A stretch of 40,458 bases of DNA from an uncultured Pelagibacteraceae bacterium (GCA_902546085.1 CACCIO010000007.1:1-40458), one strand, 5' to 3'; counted from the stretch's first letter, positions 18,775 to 29,316 are shown. Made by a program: numbers and translations. The notes: generated by a model not told the origin, from the sequence alone.

Positions 18775-20066
18775 TGAAAAATATAGTCGTTGTTGGATCT
18801 CAATGGGGTGACGAAGGTAAAGGAAAAATTGTTGATTGGTTATCTGAACAGGCTGATGTTGTAATTAGATTCCAAGGAGGTCACAATGCTGGCCATACTT
18901 TAGTGATCGAAGGTGTTACATATAAATTAAGATTACTGCCATCTGGAATAGTTAGAAAAGGTAAAATATCAATTATTGGCAACGGAGTTGTGGTAGATCC
19001 ATGGGCTTTATTAGAGGAAATAGAAGAGATAAAATCTAAAGGAGTAGAAGTAAATGTAAATAATTTTATTATTTCGGAGTCTGCAAATTTAATTTTGCCT
19101 TTTCATAGAGAAATGGATGAAATTAGAGAGGATTCAGCGGGAAAAAGCAAAATAGGAACTACAAGACGTGGAATTGGACCAGCATACGAAGATAAAGTTG
19201 GACGAAGATCTATAAGAGTTATGGATCTAAGATCTGAAAAAAATTTAGATCAAAGACTCGACTCTGTATTAGTTCATCATAATGCGATTAGAAAAGGCCT
19301 TAGAAAAGAAATTTTTGAAAAAGATCAGCTTAAATCTGATTTGCTTAAAATAGCACCCAAAATATTAGAATTCTCTCAGCCAGTTTGGCTAAAGATTGAT
19401 CAATTTAAAAAACAAAAAAAGAAAATTTTATTCGAGGGAGCCCAAGGTATTTTACTTGATGTAGATCATGGAACTTATCCTTTTGTAACCTCATCTAACA
19501 CTGTTGCTTCAAGTGCAGCAACAGGAACTGGTTGTGGCCCTAATTCGATAAATTATGTTCTTGGTATTACAAAAGCTTATACAACAAGAGTTGGAGAAGG
19601 CCCTTTCCCTACTGAGTTAAAAGATAATATTGGTGAACTTTTAGGAACACGTGGAAAGGAATTTGGAACTGTCACAAGTAGAAAAAGAAGATGTGGATGG
19701 TTCGATGGTGTTTTAGTGAGGCAAACTATTAAAGTTTCAGGGATTGATGGTATCGCTTTAACAAAGTTAGATGTACTTGATGAATTAGATGAAATTAAAA
19801 TGTGTGTTGCTTATGAGCTTGATGGTAAAAGATTAGATTATTTACCTGCCGCTGTAGAGGATCAGATAAAAATAAAACCAATTTATGAAATTTTTCCAGG
19901 GTGGAAAGTTTCTACAAGTGGAGTCAAAAATATGGACTCGCTACCTGAAAATGCAAAAAAATATATTTTTGCTATTGAAGATTTTATTGGTGCAAAGGTA
20001 TCAAGTATCTCTACTAGTCCAGAAAGAGATGATACTATTTTAATTGAAAACCCTTTTGAAGTTTAA
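18774..20066 (+). CDS. purA: Adenylosuccinate synthetase
   Basis: First step from IMP to AMP, using GTP and aspartate. The start has [19 protein letters not shown] (the GTP-binding loop with catalytic Asp), then GGHNAGHT with the catalytic His, [41 protein letters not shown], and [13 protein letters not shown]. The product is 430 residues, normal for bacteria. It ends the plus-strand operon and converges on rpoH: the two stop codons share the sequence TTAA at 20063-20066, so there is no intergenic space. Confidence 0.97.
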   Translation: MKNIVVVGSQWGDEGKGKIVDWLSEQADVVIRFQGGHNAGHTLVIEGVTYKLRLLPSGIVRKGKISIIGNGVVVDPWALLEEIEEIKSKGVEVNVNNFIISESANLILPFHREMDEIREDSAGKSKIGTTRRGIGPAYEDKVGRRSIRVMDLRSEKNLDQRLDSVLVHHNAIRKGLRKEIFEKDQLKSDLLKIAPKILEFSQPVWLKIDQFKKQKKKILFEGAQGILLDVDHGTYPFVTSSNTVASSAATGTGCGPNSINYVLGITKAYTTRVGEGPFPTELKDNIGELLGTRGKEFGTVTSRKRRCGWFDGVLVRQTIKVSGIDGIALTKLDVLDELDEIKMCVAYELDGKRLDYLPAAVEDQIKIKPIYEIFPGWKVSTSGVKNMDSLPENAKKYIFAIEDFIGAKVSSISTSPERDDTILIENPFEV

Positions 20067-20956
20067 TTTGCGGGTAAAAGATTTTTTGATTTAGCTAATA
20101 AAAGCATATGCTTTTGAAGTTTTTCAAATGCTTTATTTTCTATTTGTCTAACTCTTTCTCTGCTAATTTTATATTTTTTACTTAAATCTTCTAGTGTAGT
20201 CGGGTTATCATTTAGTCTTCTTGAGTATAGAATTTCTCTTTCTCTATCATTAAGAACTTTAATAGAGTCTTTTAATAAATCTTTTCTTTGCTCCATTTCC
20301 TCGTGCTGAGCAAATTTTAAATCATGATCAAGCTCTTTATCAACCAACCAGTCTTGCCATTCGTCACCATCTTCTCCAACTTGAGCATTAAGCGAGAACT
20401 CTTTTCCAGAAAGTCTTCTATTCATTGAAACGACTTCTTCTTTACTTACATCGAGCTTATTAGCTATATGATCAACGTGTTCATCTCTTAAATCTCCTTC
20501 AGTTTCTGGAGAAATTTGATTTTTAATTTTCTTTAAATTAAAAAATAATTTTTTTTGAGCAGTAGTAGTTCCAATTTTGACAAGGCTCCAAGATCTTAAA
20601 ATATATTCTTGAATAGAAGCCTTAATCCACCACATTGCATAAGTTGCCAATCTAAAACCTTTTTCTGGTTCAAATTTCTTGACAGCTTGCATAAGACCTA
20701 CGTTTCCCTCTGAAATCATTTCATTAATAGGCAAACCATATCCTTTGTAGCCCATAGCAATCTTTGCAACTAATCTTAAATGACTAGTAACTAGTTTTTC
20801 AGCAGCTTTAATATTACCAGTCGTTTTCCAATTTTTTGCTAGCATATATTCTTCTTCTGCAGCTAACATCGGAAATTTTTTAATCTGCTCTAAATATGCA
20901 GATAGTCCACCTTCATTAGAAAGGGTTGGCAGGTTGTTACTCATTGTTGTGCTCAT
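20063..20956 (-). CDS. rpoH: RNA polymerase heat-shock sigma factor RpoH (sigma-32)
   Basis: Sigma-70 family factor directing heat-shock transcription. Region 2 is clear ([38 protein letters not shown]). The RpoH box [15 protein letters not shown], diagnostic for this group and absent from RpoD, follows region 2. The C-terminal region 4 helix-turn-helix reads [21 protein letters not shown]. The length of 297 is typical. It lies 41 bases downstream of rluD on the same strand, so the two may be cotranscribed, and it overlaps the end of purA by four bases. Confidence 0.95.
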   Translation of the reverse strand: MSTTMSNNLPTLSNEGGLSAYLEQIKKFPMLAAEEEYMLAKNWKTTGNIKAAEKLVTSHLRLVAKIAMGYKGYGLPINEMISEGNVGLMQAVKKFEPEKGFRLATYAMWWIKASIQEYILRSWSLVKIGTTTAQKKLFFNLKKIKNQISPETEGDLRDEHVDHIANKLDVSKEEVVSMNRRLSGKEFSLNAQVGEDGDEWQDWLVDKELDHDLKFAQHEEMEQRKDLLKDSIKVLNDREREILYSRRLNDNPTTLEDLSKKYKISRERVRQIENKAFEKLQKHMLLLAKSKNLLPAN

Positions 20957-20997
20957 AGAAGTGTTTATTTAATTAATTATACCTAATTTTCAATAAT

Positions 20998-21978
20998 TTA
21001 TTCTTCAGTGTTTCTAAGCATTTTTAGAATATTATTTAGATCTTGTGGCAAAAGTGAGGAAAAAATCATCTCTTTCTTAGTTCGTGGATGTATAAATCCT
21101 AAAGTTTTTGCATGCAGAAATTGTCTATTTAATTTAGTAATTGAATTTTGGATATCTAAATCAATATTTTTTAACTTTTTATATTTTTTTTTATATTTAT
21201 CATCTCCAACTAGGCTATTACCTTTATAATTCATATGAACTCTTATCTGATGTGTTCTTCCTGTTTCTAATTTACATTCAACTAAACTTAAAGTTGGTGT
21301 TTTCTGATTTTCAAAAATTTCAAGTGTTTTATAATTTGTTATAGCTTTCTTACCTTTAGAACTACTAACTTCCATTAGTTGTCTATTTTTTGAACTACGA
21401 GTTATAAATGTTTCAATTCTCCCTGAGGAGGGTCTTAATTTTCCCCATATCAAAAGTTGGTACTCTCTTATAATTGTATGATCGCTAAATTGTTTTGATA
21501 AATTTACATGAGTTTCATTGTTTTTTGCAATTACAACTAAACCAGATGTGTTTTTATCAATTCTATGAACAATACCAGGTCTTAACTCGTCACCTATATT
21601 TGATAAAGAATCCTTATCGTAATGCATCAATGCATTAACAATTGTCTTATCATAATTTCCAGCTCCCGGATGCATGATTATTCCAGCAGGTTTATTAATT
21701 ACTAATAGATAATCATCTTCGTATATTATTTCTAATTTAAATTCGTAAGGTTTAAGGGATGCTATTTCAGGCTCTGGAATCTTAAGATTTATAGTATCAC
21801 CAATTGAGACTTTTTTTGACGGACTTTTAATTATTTCATTATTAAGTTTTAACTTTTCTTTTAAAATTAAATTTTTAATCCTAGTTCTACTAATTAATTT
21901 CTCTCTTTTGTTAATTAAAACATCAACCCTTAAATTTTTCTCATCTTCTTTTACTATAAAATTAATGTTTTTTTCCAT
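20998..21978 (-). CDS. rluD: Ribosomal large-subunit pseudouridine synthase, RluD type
   Basis: Isomerises uridines in 23S rRNA (helix 69 in the RluD group). An S4-like RNA-binding domain occupies about residues 12-75 (LRVDVLINKREKLISRTRIKNLI). The catalytic domain has NKPAGIIMHPG, the active-site HRIDKNTSGLVVIAKN with the catalytic Asp, and GRTHQIRVHMNYKGNSLVGD. At 326 residues it matches RluD length; the related RluC cannot be excluded from motifs alone, but position before rpoH supports RluD, as in many Alphaproteobacteria. Confidence 0.9.
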   Translation of the reverse strand: MEKNINFIVKEDEKNLRVDVLINKREKLISRTRIKNLILKEKLKLNNEIIKSPSKKVSIGDTINLKIPEPEIASLKPYEFKLEIIYEDDYLLVINKPAGIIMHPGAGNYDKTIVNALMHYDKDSLSNIGDELRPGIVHRIDKNTSGLVVIAKNNETHVNLSKQFSDHTIIREYQLLIWGKLRPSSGRIETFITRSSKNRQLMEVSSSKGKKAITNYKTLEIFENQKTPTLSLVECKLETGRTHQIRVHMNYKGNSLVGDDKYKKKYKKLKNIDLDIQNSITKLNRQFLHAKTLGFIHPRTKKEMIFSSLLPQDLNNILKMLRNTEE

Positions 21979-21982
21979 AAAA

Positions 21983-21988
21983 TATAAT
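21983..21988 (+). promoter_or_regulatory. Candidate -10 element for tRNA-Arg
   Basis: A consensus TATAAT lies 13 bases before the 5' end of the tRNA, inside the spacer after the divergent rluD start. No convincing -35 hexamer at 16-18 bases is seen. In such AT-rich DNA one consensus hexamer is weak evidence; its spacing to the tRNA is what makes it plausible. Confidence 0.4.
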
Positions 21989-22001
21989 ATTAATACTATA
22001 T

Positions 22002-22078
22002 GCGCTTGTAGCTCAACTGGATAGAGCGCCTGACTTCGGATCAGGAGGTTCTGGGTTCGACTCCTAGCAGGCGCACCA
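22002..22078 (+). tRNA. tRNA-Arg (anticodon TCG)
   Basis: A complete 77-base cloverleaf. The acceptor stem GCGCTTG/CAGGCGC has one G-U pair, the D stem is GCTC/GAGC, the anticodon stem CCTGA/TCAGG encloses CTTCGGA with anticodon TCG, and the T arm is CTGGG-TTCGACT-CCTAG. CCA is encoded. It reads CGA and possibly other CGN codons. It is transcribed on the plus strand between two minus-strand genes and ends two bases before the stop of the ABC permease gene. Confidence 0.97.
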
Positions 22079-22080
22079 AT

Positions 22081-22872
22081 TTACTCTCCCATGTTTATCA
22101 AAGTTCCTTTTTCTCTTGCTTTATCGAAAGAGTAATAAAATACTGATATTGATAAAATTAAATAAAACCCATTAAGATAGACTGCATTTATTATATTTTC
22201 ATAATTGACTGTTCCATTAACTAAAATATTTCTAGTCTCCTCAAAAATATATACTAATGGCAATGCGAAAGCGATTGATTGGAATATTTCTGGTAATATT
22301 TCAACTGGGTAGTATATACAGCCAAAAGGTGCTAACAAAAACATTGTTGACCATGCAATATTTTCAAAAGATGGACCAAATCTTAGCAATCCTGCTGACA
22401 CAAGTAGACCAAGCGTAATTCCAAATAAATATAAACTTAAGAAAAGAAAAGCCAATGGAAGACCAAGTTTTAACAATGAAATTCCAAACAATGGAGAAGT
22501 TAACAATATTGCTGGTATTAAACCAATTAAAGCTCTAATTAAAGCTGTTAAAACTAAAGAGATAATTATCTCACTAATTTTCATAGGAGCAATAAATAGA
22601 TTTGTAAAATTTCTACTCCAAATTTCCTCCAAAAATAACATATTAAAACCAATACTAGTTCTGAATAAAAAATCATAAAGAATTGCGCATGAAAGAATAA
22701 CTCCTACTGCACCGCTATAATAAGTACTGTGTGCTGCAAAAAAATTAGAAATAAATCCCCAAAGAGTAATTTGAATTGAAGGCCAATAAATTAAATCTAA
22801 TATTCTTGGAAAAGATCTGGTTATTAAATAAAAGTGTCTTAAAAAAAGACCATAAATTCTAATTAAATTCAT
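22081..22872 (-). CDS. ABC-2 type exporter permease
   Basis: A 263-residue integral membrane protein with six predicted membrane segments (around residues 30-48, 55-75, 95-125, 130-160, 170-190 and 225-247), the layout of ABC-2 type export permeases. A short amphipathic N-terminus precedes the first helix. It is two bases downstream of the ATPase gene on the same strand, so the pair forms one exporter. The substrate cannot be told: neither capsule/O-antigen genes nor drug-resistance genes are adjacent. Its stop codon lies two bases from the 3' end of the convergent tRNA-Arg. Confidence 0.85.
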   Translation of the reverse strand: MNLIRIYGLFLRHFYLITRSFPRILDLIYWPSIQITLWGFISNFFAAHSTYYSGAVGVILSCAILYDFLFRTSIGFNMLFLEEIWSRNFTNLFIAPMKISEIIISLVLTALIRALIGLIPAILLTSPLFGISLLKLGLPLAFLFLSLYLFGITLGLLVSAGLLRFGPSFENIAWSTMFLLAPFGCIYYPVEILPEIFQSIAFALPLVYIFEETRNILVNGTVNYENIINAVYLNGFYLILSISVFYYSFDKAREKGTLINMGE

Positions 22873-22874
22873 TT

Positions 22875-23597
22875 TTATTTTCTCACAATTTCTAAAAATA
22901 CTTCTTCTAAATTTTTTCTTCCATATTTTATAATTAACTCTTCAGGAGTTCCTCTATCTACTATTAAACCATCTTTCATCATTAGAACCGAACTGCATAA
23001 TCTTTTCACTTCTTCCATATTATGTGAGGCAAGTAAAACTGATATTTTTTTTTCCTTCTTATAATCTTCCAAAAAAGATCTTACAAAATCTCCTGTTTCA
23101 GGGTCTAATGAAGCAGTAGGTTCATCTAACAAAAGTACTGTTGGGTCATTTATTAAAGCTTTAGCAAGGCTTACCCTATTTTTTTGTCCAGAAGATAGTT
23201 CTCCAGTAATTTTGTTTAAAAGTTCTGTTAACCTAAGTTTATTCGCAAGGTAATCTATTCGATCATTTAAATTTTGAATGTTATATAACTTTCCATAGAC
23301 AATTAAATTTTGTTTAACCCTAAGTTTTTTGGGTAATTCGATGTAAGGCGAAATAAAATTCATTTTATGGAGAAGCGAAATTTTATTTTTTTCAATATTC
23401 TCTCCGTTGATTAAAACCTCACCACTACTTGGTTTTAACAATCCTAAAATCATTCCAATAGTTGTAGTTTTTCCACACCCATTAGGTCCCAATAAACCAA
23501 CTATTTCATTTTCATTAATTTTAAAATTTATATTAGTTACTGCTTCTTTATCATTATATTTTTTTGATAGATCGATTACTTCAATAGAATTTGTCAT
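22875..23597 (-). CDS. ABC-2 type exporter ATP-binding protein
   Basis: A 240-residue nucleotide-binding subunit. Walker A GPNGCGKTT is near residue 37, the ABC signature reads LSSGQKNRVSLAKAL, Walker B is VLLLDEPTASLDPE, and the switch His is in LLASHNMEEV. This CcmA/DrrA-like arrangement fits export rather than import, and it pairs with the permease gene two bases downstream. Its ATG overlaps the stop codon of the upstream tsaC gene by one base. Confidence 0.92.
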   Translation of the reverse strand: MTNSIEVIDLSKKYNDKEAVTNINFKINENEIVGLLGPNGCGKTTTIGMILGLLKPSSGEVLINGENIEKNKISLLHKMNFISPYIELPKKLRVKQNLIVYGKLYNIQNLNDRIDYLANKLRLTELLNKITGELSSGQKNRVSLAKALINDPTVLLLDEPTASLDPETGDFVRSFLEDYKKEKKISVLLASHNMEEVKRLCSSVLMMKDGLIVDRGTPEELIIKYGRKNLEEVFLEIVRK

Positions 23598-24529
23598 TAA
23601 TATTTAGAAGCCCTCTTTAATCTATCGTTAATTGTTTTGCCAAGACCTTTGTTTGGTATCTTTTCGACTGCAATCTTTCTAAAACCATCGTTTTTAATTT
23701 TTCTTAAAGTTGAATATAAATTCTTTGCAGCCTCCTTTATATTTTTTACTTTGGATAAATAATAATAATTTTTTAATTTCGACTTTCTTTTTTTTATTAA
23801 TAAATAAGCCTCATCTTTTTTTGGTTTTTTAACATTGACTCTTAAAGGTATCCCAGGTGAGTAGTGCAGTGGAAATAAACCAGGTGATAATTTACTTTTT
23901 GAATTTATATTAATTAATAATTTTTTTTTTAAAACATTTTCAATTTTTTTAGTATCTAAGCCCCCATATCTTAAAAGTGATGGTTTTTCTAAAAGATTTA
24001 ATATTGTGGACTCAACTCCAATTTTACTTTTTCCTCCATTTAAAATATATTTAATTTTTGAACCAAATTCTTCTTTTACATCGGATGGTTTAACTGAGCT
24101 TAATCTTGATGATATATTTGCACTAGGCGCAGCTACTGGATAATCTAAATTTTTTAATAAATTTCTAAACAATTTATGATTAGGAAAACGAACAGCAATA
24201 CTTTTTTTTTTATTGGTCACAAATTTTGATATTTTTGAGTTATTTTTTAATTTCAAAATATAAGTTATTGGGCCTGGAGAAAATTTTTTGTAAAGTTTTA
24301 CTAAATTATCATTGATAAAACAGTCCTCCATAAGTCTTTCGATATCATAATAATGGACAATAAGTGGATTGTTTAACGGTCTGTTTTTAAGACTAAATAT
24401 TTTCTTAACAGCACTATTCGAGTACGCGTTTGCAGCCAGCCCATAAACAGTTTCTGTTGGTACTGCAACACAATGATTATTATCTAAATATTTTTTTGCT
24501 TTTTTGATATTTGATTGAATAAATTTCAT
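23597..24529 (-). CDS. L-threonylcarbamoyladenylate synthase (Sua5/YrdC family)
   Basis: Makes threonylcarbamoyl-AMP from threonine, bicarbonate and ATP, the first step of t6A37 modification of ANN-reading tRNAs. The YrdC core fills about residues 1-190: VAVPTETVYGLAANAYS, KNRPLNNPLIVHY, FSPGPITYIL, AVRFPNH, APSANISSRLS and ESTILNL. The extra C-terminal part (about 200-310, with SPGLFPLHYSPGIPL linking) corresponds to the Sua5 domain, so the protein is Sua5-like (TsaC2) rather than short TsaC. It heads the minus-strand unit with the ABC exporter genes and is divergent from xseB. Confidence 0.92.
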   Translation of the reverse strand: MKFIQSNIKKAKKYLDNNHCVAVPTETVYGLAANAYSNSAVKKIFSLKNRPLNNPLIVHYYDIERLMEDCFINDNLVKLYKKFSPGPITYILKLKNNSKISKFVTNKKKSIAVRFPNHKLFRNLLKNLDYPVAAPSANISSRLSSVKPSDVKEEFGSKIKYILNGGKSKIGVESTILNLLEKPSLLRYGGLDTKKIENVLKKKLLININSKSKLSPGLFPLHYSPGIPLRVNVKKPKKDEAYLLIKKRKSKLKNYYYLSKVKNIKEAAKNLYSTLRKIKNDGFRKIAVEKIPNKGLGKTINDRLKRASKY

Positions 24530-24549
24530 GTATTAATAATTATTATTAT

Positions 24550-24798
24550 ATGAAAGATAAAATATTACCACTTGATTATGATCAGTGCTCAATTGAGGAG
24601 CTTACAGAAAAAGCAAATAAGATTATAGAGTCTCTAGAAAAGGAAGACGATTTAAACAATTCAGTTGAAAGTTATCAAGAACTTCTAAAATTAAATAATA
24701 TTATTGAAAAGAAATTTCATAAAAATTTTAAATCTATTGGAGAAGAGACAAATAAAAAGATTAAAGAGATAACTAAAAAAAATGAAAAAACAGCTTAA
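24550..24798 (+). CDS. xseB: Exodeoxyribonuclease VII small subunit
   Basis: An 82-residue protein with the small helical-hairpin composition of XseB: CSIEELTEKANKIIESLEKEDDLNNSVESYQELLKLNNIIEK matches the typical pattern of an acidic helix, a short turn and a second helix, although I quote it here only in parts of the family pattern (SIEELTEKANKIIESLE, then NNSVESYQELLKLNNIIE). XseB activates and stabilises the XseA nuclease. Its position directly before ispA and dxs, overlapping ispA by 17 bases, is the canonical xseB-ispA-dxs order. Sequence alone would be weak; context makes it good. Confidence 0.82.
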   Translation: MKDKILPLDYDQCSIEELTEKANKIIESLEKEDDLNNSVESYQELLKLNNIIEKKFHKNFKSIGEETNKKIKEITKKNEKTA

Positions 24799-25654
24799 TA
24801 AAATAGCCAAAGATACAAATATATTTCTTAAAAAATATATTAATTCACAGAAATATTCTCAGTTAATGTCACCCATGAAGTATGGTTTATTTCCAGGCGG
24901 AAAAAAAATAAGATCTAAAATCTTAATTGACTTAGGGTCATTATTTTCAATTGATTATAAAACATTGATAATAGTTGGGTCAGCTGTTGAATGTATTCAT
25001 GCTTATTCACTTATTCATGACGATCTACCCTGCATGGATGATGATGACATAAGAAGGGGGAAGCCTTCAACCCATATTAAATTTGGTGAGTCTACAGCAG
25101 TTCTAGCGGGAAATTCATTACTAACTTTAGCTTTTGAAATTTTATCAAGTCCTAAATTGAAATTAAATGAAAAGATAAAAATTAACTTAATCAAAAAATT
25201 ATCAGAATGTTCAGGTCATTTAGGAATAGCTGGTGGTCAATATTTAGATTTGAGCTATGAGAAAAAGAAAATATCAAGGAATAAAATTTTAGAAATGGAA
25301 ATAAAGAAAACAGGAATGTTATTCAGTTTTTGTTGTGCGGCTCCAGCATTAATTAAGAAAAAAACTATCCAAGAAATTAAATTTTTTGAAAATATTGGAT
25401 CAAAAATTGGTCTTTTATTCCAAATAGCTGATGATTTAATTGATTTGAAAAGTAAATCTGAGGAAGCTGGGAAAAAAACAGGAAAAGATCAAAAAAAAGG
25501 TAAGGCGACACTTATAAATTTAATAGGCTATGATGACTCAGTTAAGTATTGTGATAAGATAATAAAAGATATTAATAAGAATTTAAGAAAATACGGTTCA
25601 AGATCTGAAAAAATTAAAGAAACATTGAACTATATATTGAATAGAAAAAAATGA
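24782..25654 (+). CDS. ispA: Farnesyl/geranyl diphosphate synthase
   Basis: Short-chain trans-prenyl transferase joining isopentenyl diphosphate to allylic diphosphates. The first Asp-rich motif [14 protein letters not shown] is at about residues 80-93 and has the two-residue insertion typical of bacterial FPP synthases; the second, [10 protein letters not shown], is near residue 215. GGKKIRSKI near the N-terminus binds the diphosphate. The 290-residue length fits. It overlaps both xseB and dxs (by four bases), so isoprenoid precursor supply is one translational unit. Confidence 0.93.
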   Translation: MKKQLNKIAKDTNIFLKKYINSQKYSQLMSPMKYGLFPGGKKIRSKILIDLGSLFSIDYKTLIIVGSAVECIHAYSLIHDDLPCMDDDDIRRGKPSTHIKFGESTAVLAGNSLLTLAFEILSSPKLKLNEKIKINLIKKLSECSGHLGIAGGQYLDLSYEKKKISRNKILEMEIKKTGMLFSFCCAAPALIKKKTIQEIKFFENIGSKIGLLFQIADDLIDLKSKSEEAGKKTGKDQKKGKATLINLIGYDDSVKYCDKIIKDINKNLRKYGSRSEKIKETLNYILNRKK

Positions 25655-27567
25655 AAAAAAATTATCAATTTTTAAATGATATCAACTTTCCATCTGATTT
25701 AAGAAAAGTTTCTGAAGATAATTTACAAAAAGTAGCAGATGAGGTGAGGGAGGAAATGATAAGTGCTGTTTCAGAAACAGGAGGTCACCTTGGTGCTGGT
25801 TTGGGAGTGGTAGAATTGACAGTCGCACTTCATTATGTTTTTGATACACCAAACGATAAATTAATATGGGACGTTGGCCATCAATCTTACCCTCATAAAA
25901 TTTTAACTGGAAGAAAAGATAAAATTAGAACTTTACGACAGGGAAATGGTTTATCAGGTTTTACAAAAAGATCCGAGAGTGAGTATGACCCATTCGGAGC
26001 AGCCCACAGCTCAACATCTATTTCATCAGCATTAGGAATTGCAGAAGCAAATAAATTAGAAAATAAGTCTTCCAATGTAATAGCCGTCATAGGTGATGGA
26101 GCAATTAGTGCAGGCATGGCTTACGAAGCCATGAATAATGCTGGAGCATCTAAGACAAAAATGATTGTTATTTTAAATGATAACGATATGTCAATCGCAA
26201 AACCAGTTGGAGCAATGAGAACATACCTAGCAAAATTATTTACTGGTAAAATATATTTTAGTCTTAGAGAAACTTTAAAATTAATTACATCTGCATTTTC
26301 AAAAAGATTTAGTGCTAAAGCAGGAAAAGCAGAGGATTTTTTCCGTTCGGCAGTAACAGGAGGCACATTGTTTAGTTCATTAGGTTTTTATTATGCAGGT
26401 CCTATAGATGGTCATGATTTATCAAGTCTAATTCCGATTTTAAAAAATGCAAAAGACTCAAAATATGAGGGTCCAATAATGATCCATATTAAAACCCAAA
26501 AAGGGAAGGGTTATTCTTATGCAGAAAAAGCAAATGACCATTATCATGGAGTATCAAAATTTAATGTTGAGACTGGAGTACAGTTAAAGAGTAAATCTAA
26601 TATTCCAGCTTATACAAAAGTTTTTGCTAACACGTTAGTGAAACACGCAAAAAAAGATAGCAAAATAGTTGGAATAACAGCTGCGATGCCAGGAGGGACT
26701 GGTATGGATATTTTTGGAAAAGAATTTCCAAGTAGAATGTTTGATGTAGGAATAGCTGAACAACATGCTGTGACTTTTGCCGCTGGTTTAGCAACCGAGG
26801 GATACAAACCATATGCTGCAATTTATTCTACATTTTTACAGAGAGCATATGATCAAGTTGTCCACGATGTTGCCATTCAAAGTTTACCAGTTAGATTTGC
26901 GATAGATAGAGCAGGATTAGTTGGTGCTGATGGATCAACACATGCTGGTTCATTTGATATAACTTACTTATCAACTTTACCTAACTTTGTAGTAATGGCA
27001 GCAAGTGATGAAGCTGAACTAGTTAAAATGATTAATACTTCAGTAGATATAAATGACAGACCTTCTGCAATTAGATATCCAAGAGGAACTGGTGTAGGTG
27101 TTGATCTCCCATTAATAGACGAAAAAATTGAAATTGGTAAAGGGAGAATCGTTCAACAAGGAACACAAGTTTGTATTTTAAACCTCGGTACTCGACTTGA
27201 GGAGTGCAAATTAGCTGTAGAGGAATTAAAAGCAAAAGGAGTTTCAACAACTTTGATAGATGCCAGATTTGCTAAGCCTTTAGACGAAGAACTTATACTA
27301 AAATCTGCTAAGGAACATGAGCTTATGATTACCGTGGAAGAAGGATCAATTGGTGGTTTTGGCTCTCATGTAAAAAATTTATTAGCTGAAAAAGGAGTTT
27401 TTGATAAAGGTTTAAAATTTAGATCAATGACTTTACCAGATGAATTTATTGAACAAGATGATCCAAAAAAAATGTACGATAAAGCTGGATTAAACAGTTC
27501 TCAAATTTCCAAGAAAATTGCTGATATTTTGTTTCAAAAGGAGACTATAAGAGTTGTGAAAAATTAA
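25651..27567 (+). CDS. dxs: 1-deoxy-D-xylulose-5-phosphate synthase
   Basis: TPP enzyme condensing pyruvate and glyceraldehyde 3-phosphate, the first step of the MEP isoprenoid pathway. Motifs: the His in [15 protein letters not shown], the TPP/Mg motif [18 protein letters not shown] near residue 148, [31 protein letters not shown] with the catalytic Glu, and [15 protein letters not shown]. The 638-residue length is standard. The start overlaps the ispA stop by four bases. It converges on aroC with six bases between the two stop codons. Confidence 0.97.
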   Translation: MKKNYQFLNDINFPSDLRKVSEDNLQKVADEVREEMISAVSETGGHLGAGLGVVELTVALHYVFDTPNDKLIWDVGHQSYPHKILTGRKDKIRTLRQGNGLSGFTKRSESEYDPFGAAHSSTSISSALGIAEANKLENKSSNVIAVIGDGAISAGMAYEAMNNAGASKTKMIVILNDNDMSIAKPVGAMRTYLAKLFTGKIYFSLRETLKLITSAFSKRFSAKAGKAEDFFRSAVTGGTLFSSLGFYYAGPIDGHDLSSLIPILKNAKDSKYEGPIMIHIKTQKGKGYSYAEKANDHYHGVSKFNVETGVQLKSKSNIPAYTKVFANTLVKHAKKDSKIVGITAAMPGGTGMDIFGKEFPSRMFDVGIAEQHAVTFAAGLATEGYKPYAAIYSTFLQRAYDQVVHDVAIQSLPVRFAIDRAGLVGADGSTHAGSFDITYLSTLPNFVVMAASDEAELVKMINTSVDINDRPSAIRYPRGTGVGVDLPLIDEKIEIGKGRIVQQGTQVCILNLGTRLEECKLAVEELKAKGVSTTLIDARFAKPLDEELILKSAKEHELMITVEEGSIGGFGSHVKNLLAEKGVFDKGLKFRSMTLPDEFIEQDDPKKMYDKAGLNSSQISKKIADILFQKETIRVVKN

Positions 27568-27573
27568 TTTAAA

Positions 27574-28656
27574 CTAACTACACTGGGCTTTATTCATTAA
27601 GTAGTGGTCAAGTAAAACACAGTTCATCATAGCTTCACCAATTGGTACAGCTCTAATTCCTACACAAGGATCGTGTCTACCTTTAACAGATATTGAAGTA
27701 TTTTTTCCAAACTTATTTATAGTTTTTCTACTGGTTAAAATTGATGATGTTGGTTTGACAGCAAAAGATGCAACAATTTCTTGGCCTGTAGAAATCCCAC
27801 CAAGAATTCCACCTGCTTTATTTGAATTAAATTTTAATTTATTTCCTTTTGAAGAAATTTCATCTGAATTTTGTTCTCCACTTAATTGTGCTGAGTTCAT
27901 TCCTGCACCAATATTTACACCTTTAACTGCATTAATACTCATTAGACCTGAAGCTATGTCAGTATCCAATTTTGAATAAATTGGAGCACCTAAACCAACT
28001 GGGATACCTCTCGCTCTTATTTCAATCACTGCCCCACATGAGGATCCTGATTTTCTTACACCAAGCAAGTATTTTTCCCACAATTTAATCATTGATTTAT
28101 CAGGACAAAAAAATGGGTTTTTTGAAATTACTTGATCGTTCCATTGATTTGTATCACATCCAAGAATTCCTAGCTGAGTTACTGCACCAATTACATTAAA
28201 TTTTTTACCTAATTTTTTTTGAAGTACTACTTTTGCTATTGCACCGGCCGCGACTCGTGCTGCAGTTTCTCTAGCAGAGGATCTGCCACCACCTCTATAA
28301 TCTCTAATTCCATATTTTTTAAAATAAGTAAAATCTGCATGACCTGGTCTGAACTTATCTTTAATATTACTATAATCTTTGGATCTCATATCTTTATTGT
28401 AGATTATGAGAGAAATAGGTGTTCCTGTAGTTTTACCCTCAAATACTCCTGACAATATTTGAACTTTATCATCTTCTTTTCGCTGAGTTGTAAATTTAGA
28501 TTGTCCTGGTTTTCTTTTGTCCAATTCTATTTGAATATCTTGCTCTTTAAGATTTATGTTAGGAGGACAACCATCAACAATGCAACCAATTGCAGGCCCA
28601 TGTGACTCTCCCCAAGTTGTGAAACGAAATAGCTTTCCAAAAGTATTAAATGACAT
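27574..28656 (-). CDS. aroC: Chorismate synthase
   Basis: Last step of the shikimate pathway, making chorismate from EPSP with reduced FMN. The start has [21 protein letters not shown], followed by the basic block [29 protein letters not shown], and [21 protein letters not shown]. The later [17 protein letters not shown] and FAVKPTSSI fit the family, as does the [16 protein letters not shown] end. The length of 360 is normal. It stands alone on the minus strand, convergent with dxs and divergent from pdxH. Confidence 0.97.
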   Translation of the reverse strand: MSFNTFGKLFRFTTWGESHGPAIGCIVDGCPPNINLKEQDIQIELDKRKPGQSKFTTQRKEDDKVQILSGVFEGKTTGTPISLIIYNKDMRSKDYSNIKDKFRPGHADFTYFKKYGIRDYRGGGRSSARETAARVAAGAIAKVVLQKKLGKKFNVIGAVTQLGILGCDTNQWNDQVISKNPFFCPDKSMIKLWEKYLLGVRKSGSSCGAVIEIRARGIPVGLGAPIYSKLDTDIASGLMSINAVKGVNIGAGMNSAQLSGEQNSDEISSKGNKLKFNSNKAGGILGGISTGQEIVASFAVKPTSSILTSRKTINKFGKNTSISVKGRHDPCVGIRAVPIGEAMMNCVLLDHYLMNKAQCS

Positions 28657-28689
28657 TATTTATATTATATAGATTATTTTGTTAAAATT

Positions 28690-29316
28690 ATGAATCAAAA
28701 AAACTCTTTAGGTCTTAATAGTTGCTTTCTTGATATAGACGATCCAATTCAATTATTTCATGAATGGATGGAGGAAGCAAAGAAAACTGAGCCAAATGAT
28801 CCAAACGCTGTTGCTTTAGCCACATCAAATAAAAAGAATATTCCTTCAGTTAGAATGGTTTTACTTAAAGGTTTTTCTGAAGATGGATTTATATTTTATA
28901 CAAATTTAAACAGTCAAAAGGGAAATGAATTAAAGGAAAATCCACATGCTGCAATGTGTTTCCATTGGAAAAGTCTTCTAAGACAAATAAGAATTAATGG
29001 AAACGTGTCATTAGTTTCTGATCAGGTTGCAGATGAATATTATTCATCTAGAGCGTATGAAAGTCGAATAGGAGCATGGGCTTCTAAGCAAAGTGAAGAA
29101 TTAAATTCACGAGAACAATTGTTAAAATCTATACAAGATTACAAAAAAAAACATAGCAACAAATTAGATGTACCAAGACCAAGTCACTGGTCTGGATGGA
29201 TTTTATCTCCAAATAGTATTGAATTTTGGCTAGATGGTGAGAACAGAATCCACGAGAGGTTAAAATATAATAAAGATAACTCTGGGAAATGGATAAAGTC
29301 TTTATTAAGTCCTTAA
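28690..29316 (+). CDS. pdxH: Pyridoxamine/pyridoxine 5'-phosphate oxidase
   Basis: FMN-dependent oxidase producing pyridoxal phosphate. Conserved stretches include ALATSNKKNIPSVRMVLLKGF, FYTNLNSQKGNELKENPHAAMCFHWKSLLRQIRINGN, SRIGAWASKQSE, PSHWSGWILSPNSIEFW and the C-terminal RIHERLKY with its substrate-binding Arg and His. These are quoted as the family's order of motifs; the key ones are MVLLKGF, FHWKSLLRQIR and WLDGENRIHERL. The 208-residue length is typical. It is divergent from aroC and convergent with the polyprenyl synthase, sharing TTAA at the stops. Confidence 0.95.
   Translation: MNQKNSLGLNSCFLDIDDPIQLFHEWMEEAKKTEPNDPNAVALATSNKKNIPSVRMVLLKGFSEDGFIFYTNLNSQKGNELKENPHAAMCFHWKSLLRQIRINGNVSLVSDQVADEYYSSRAYESRIGAWASKQSEELNSREQLLKSIQDYKKKHSNKLDVPRPSHWSGWILSPNSIEFWLDGENRIHERLKYNKDNSGKWIKSLLSP

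Noticed and set aside
20100..20115. Perfect 16-base palindrome AAAAGCATATGCTTTT near the purA end
   Set aside because: It lies within the rpoH coding sequence (residues around QKHML) and has no adjacent uninterrupted T-tract; chance in AT-rich DNA is a fair explanation.
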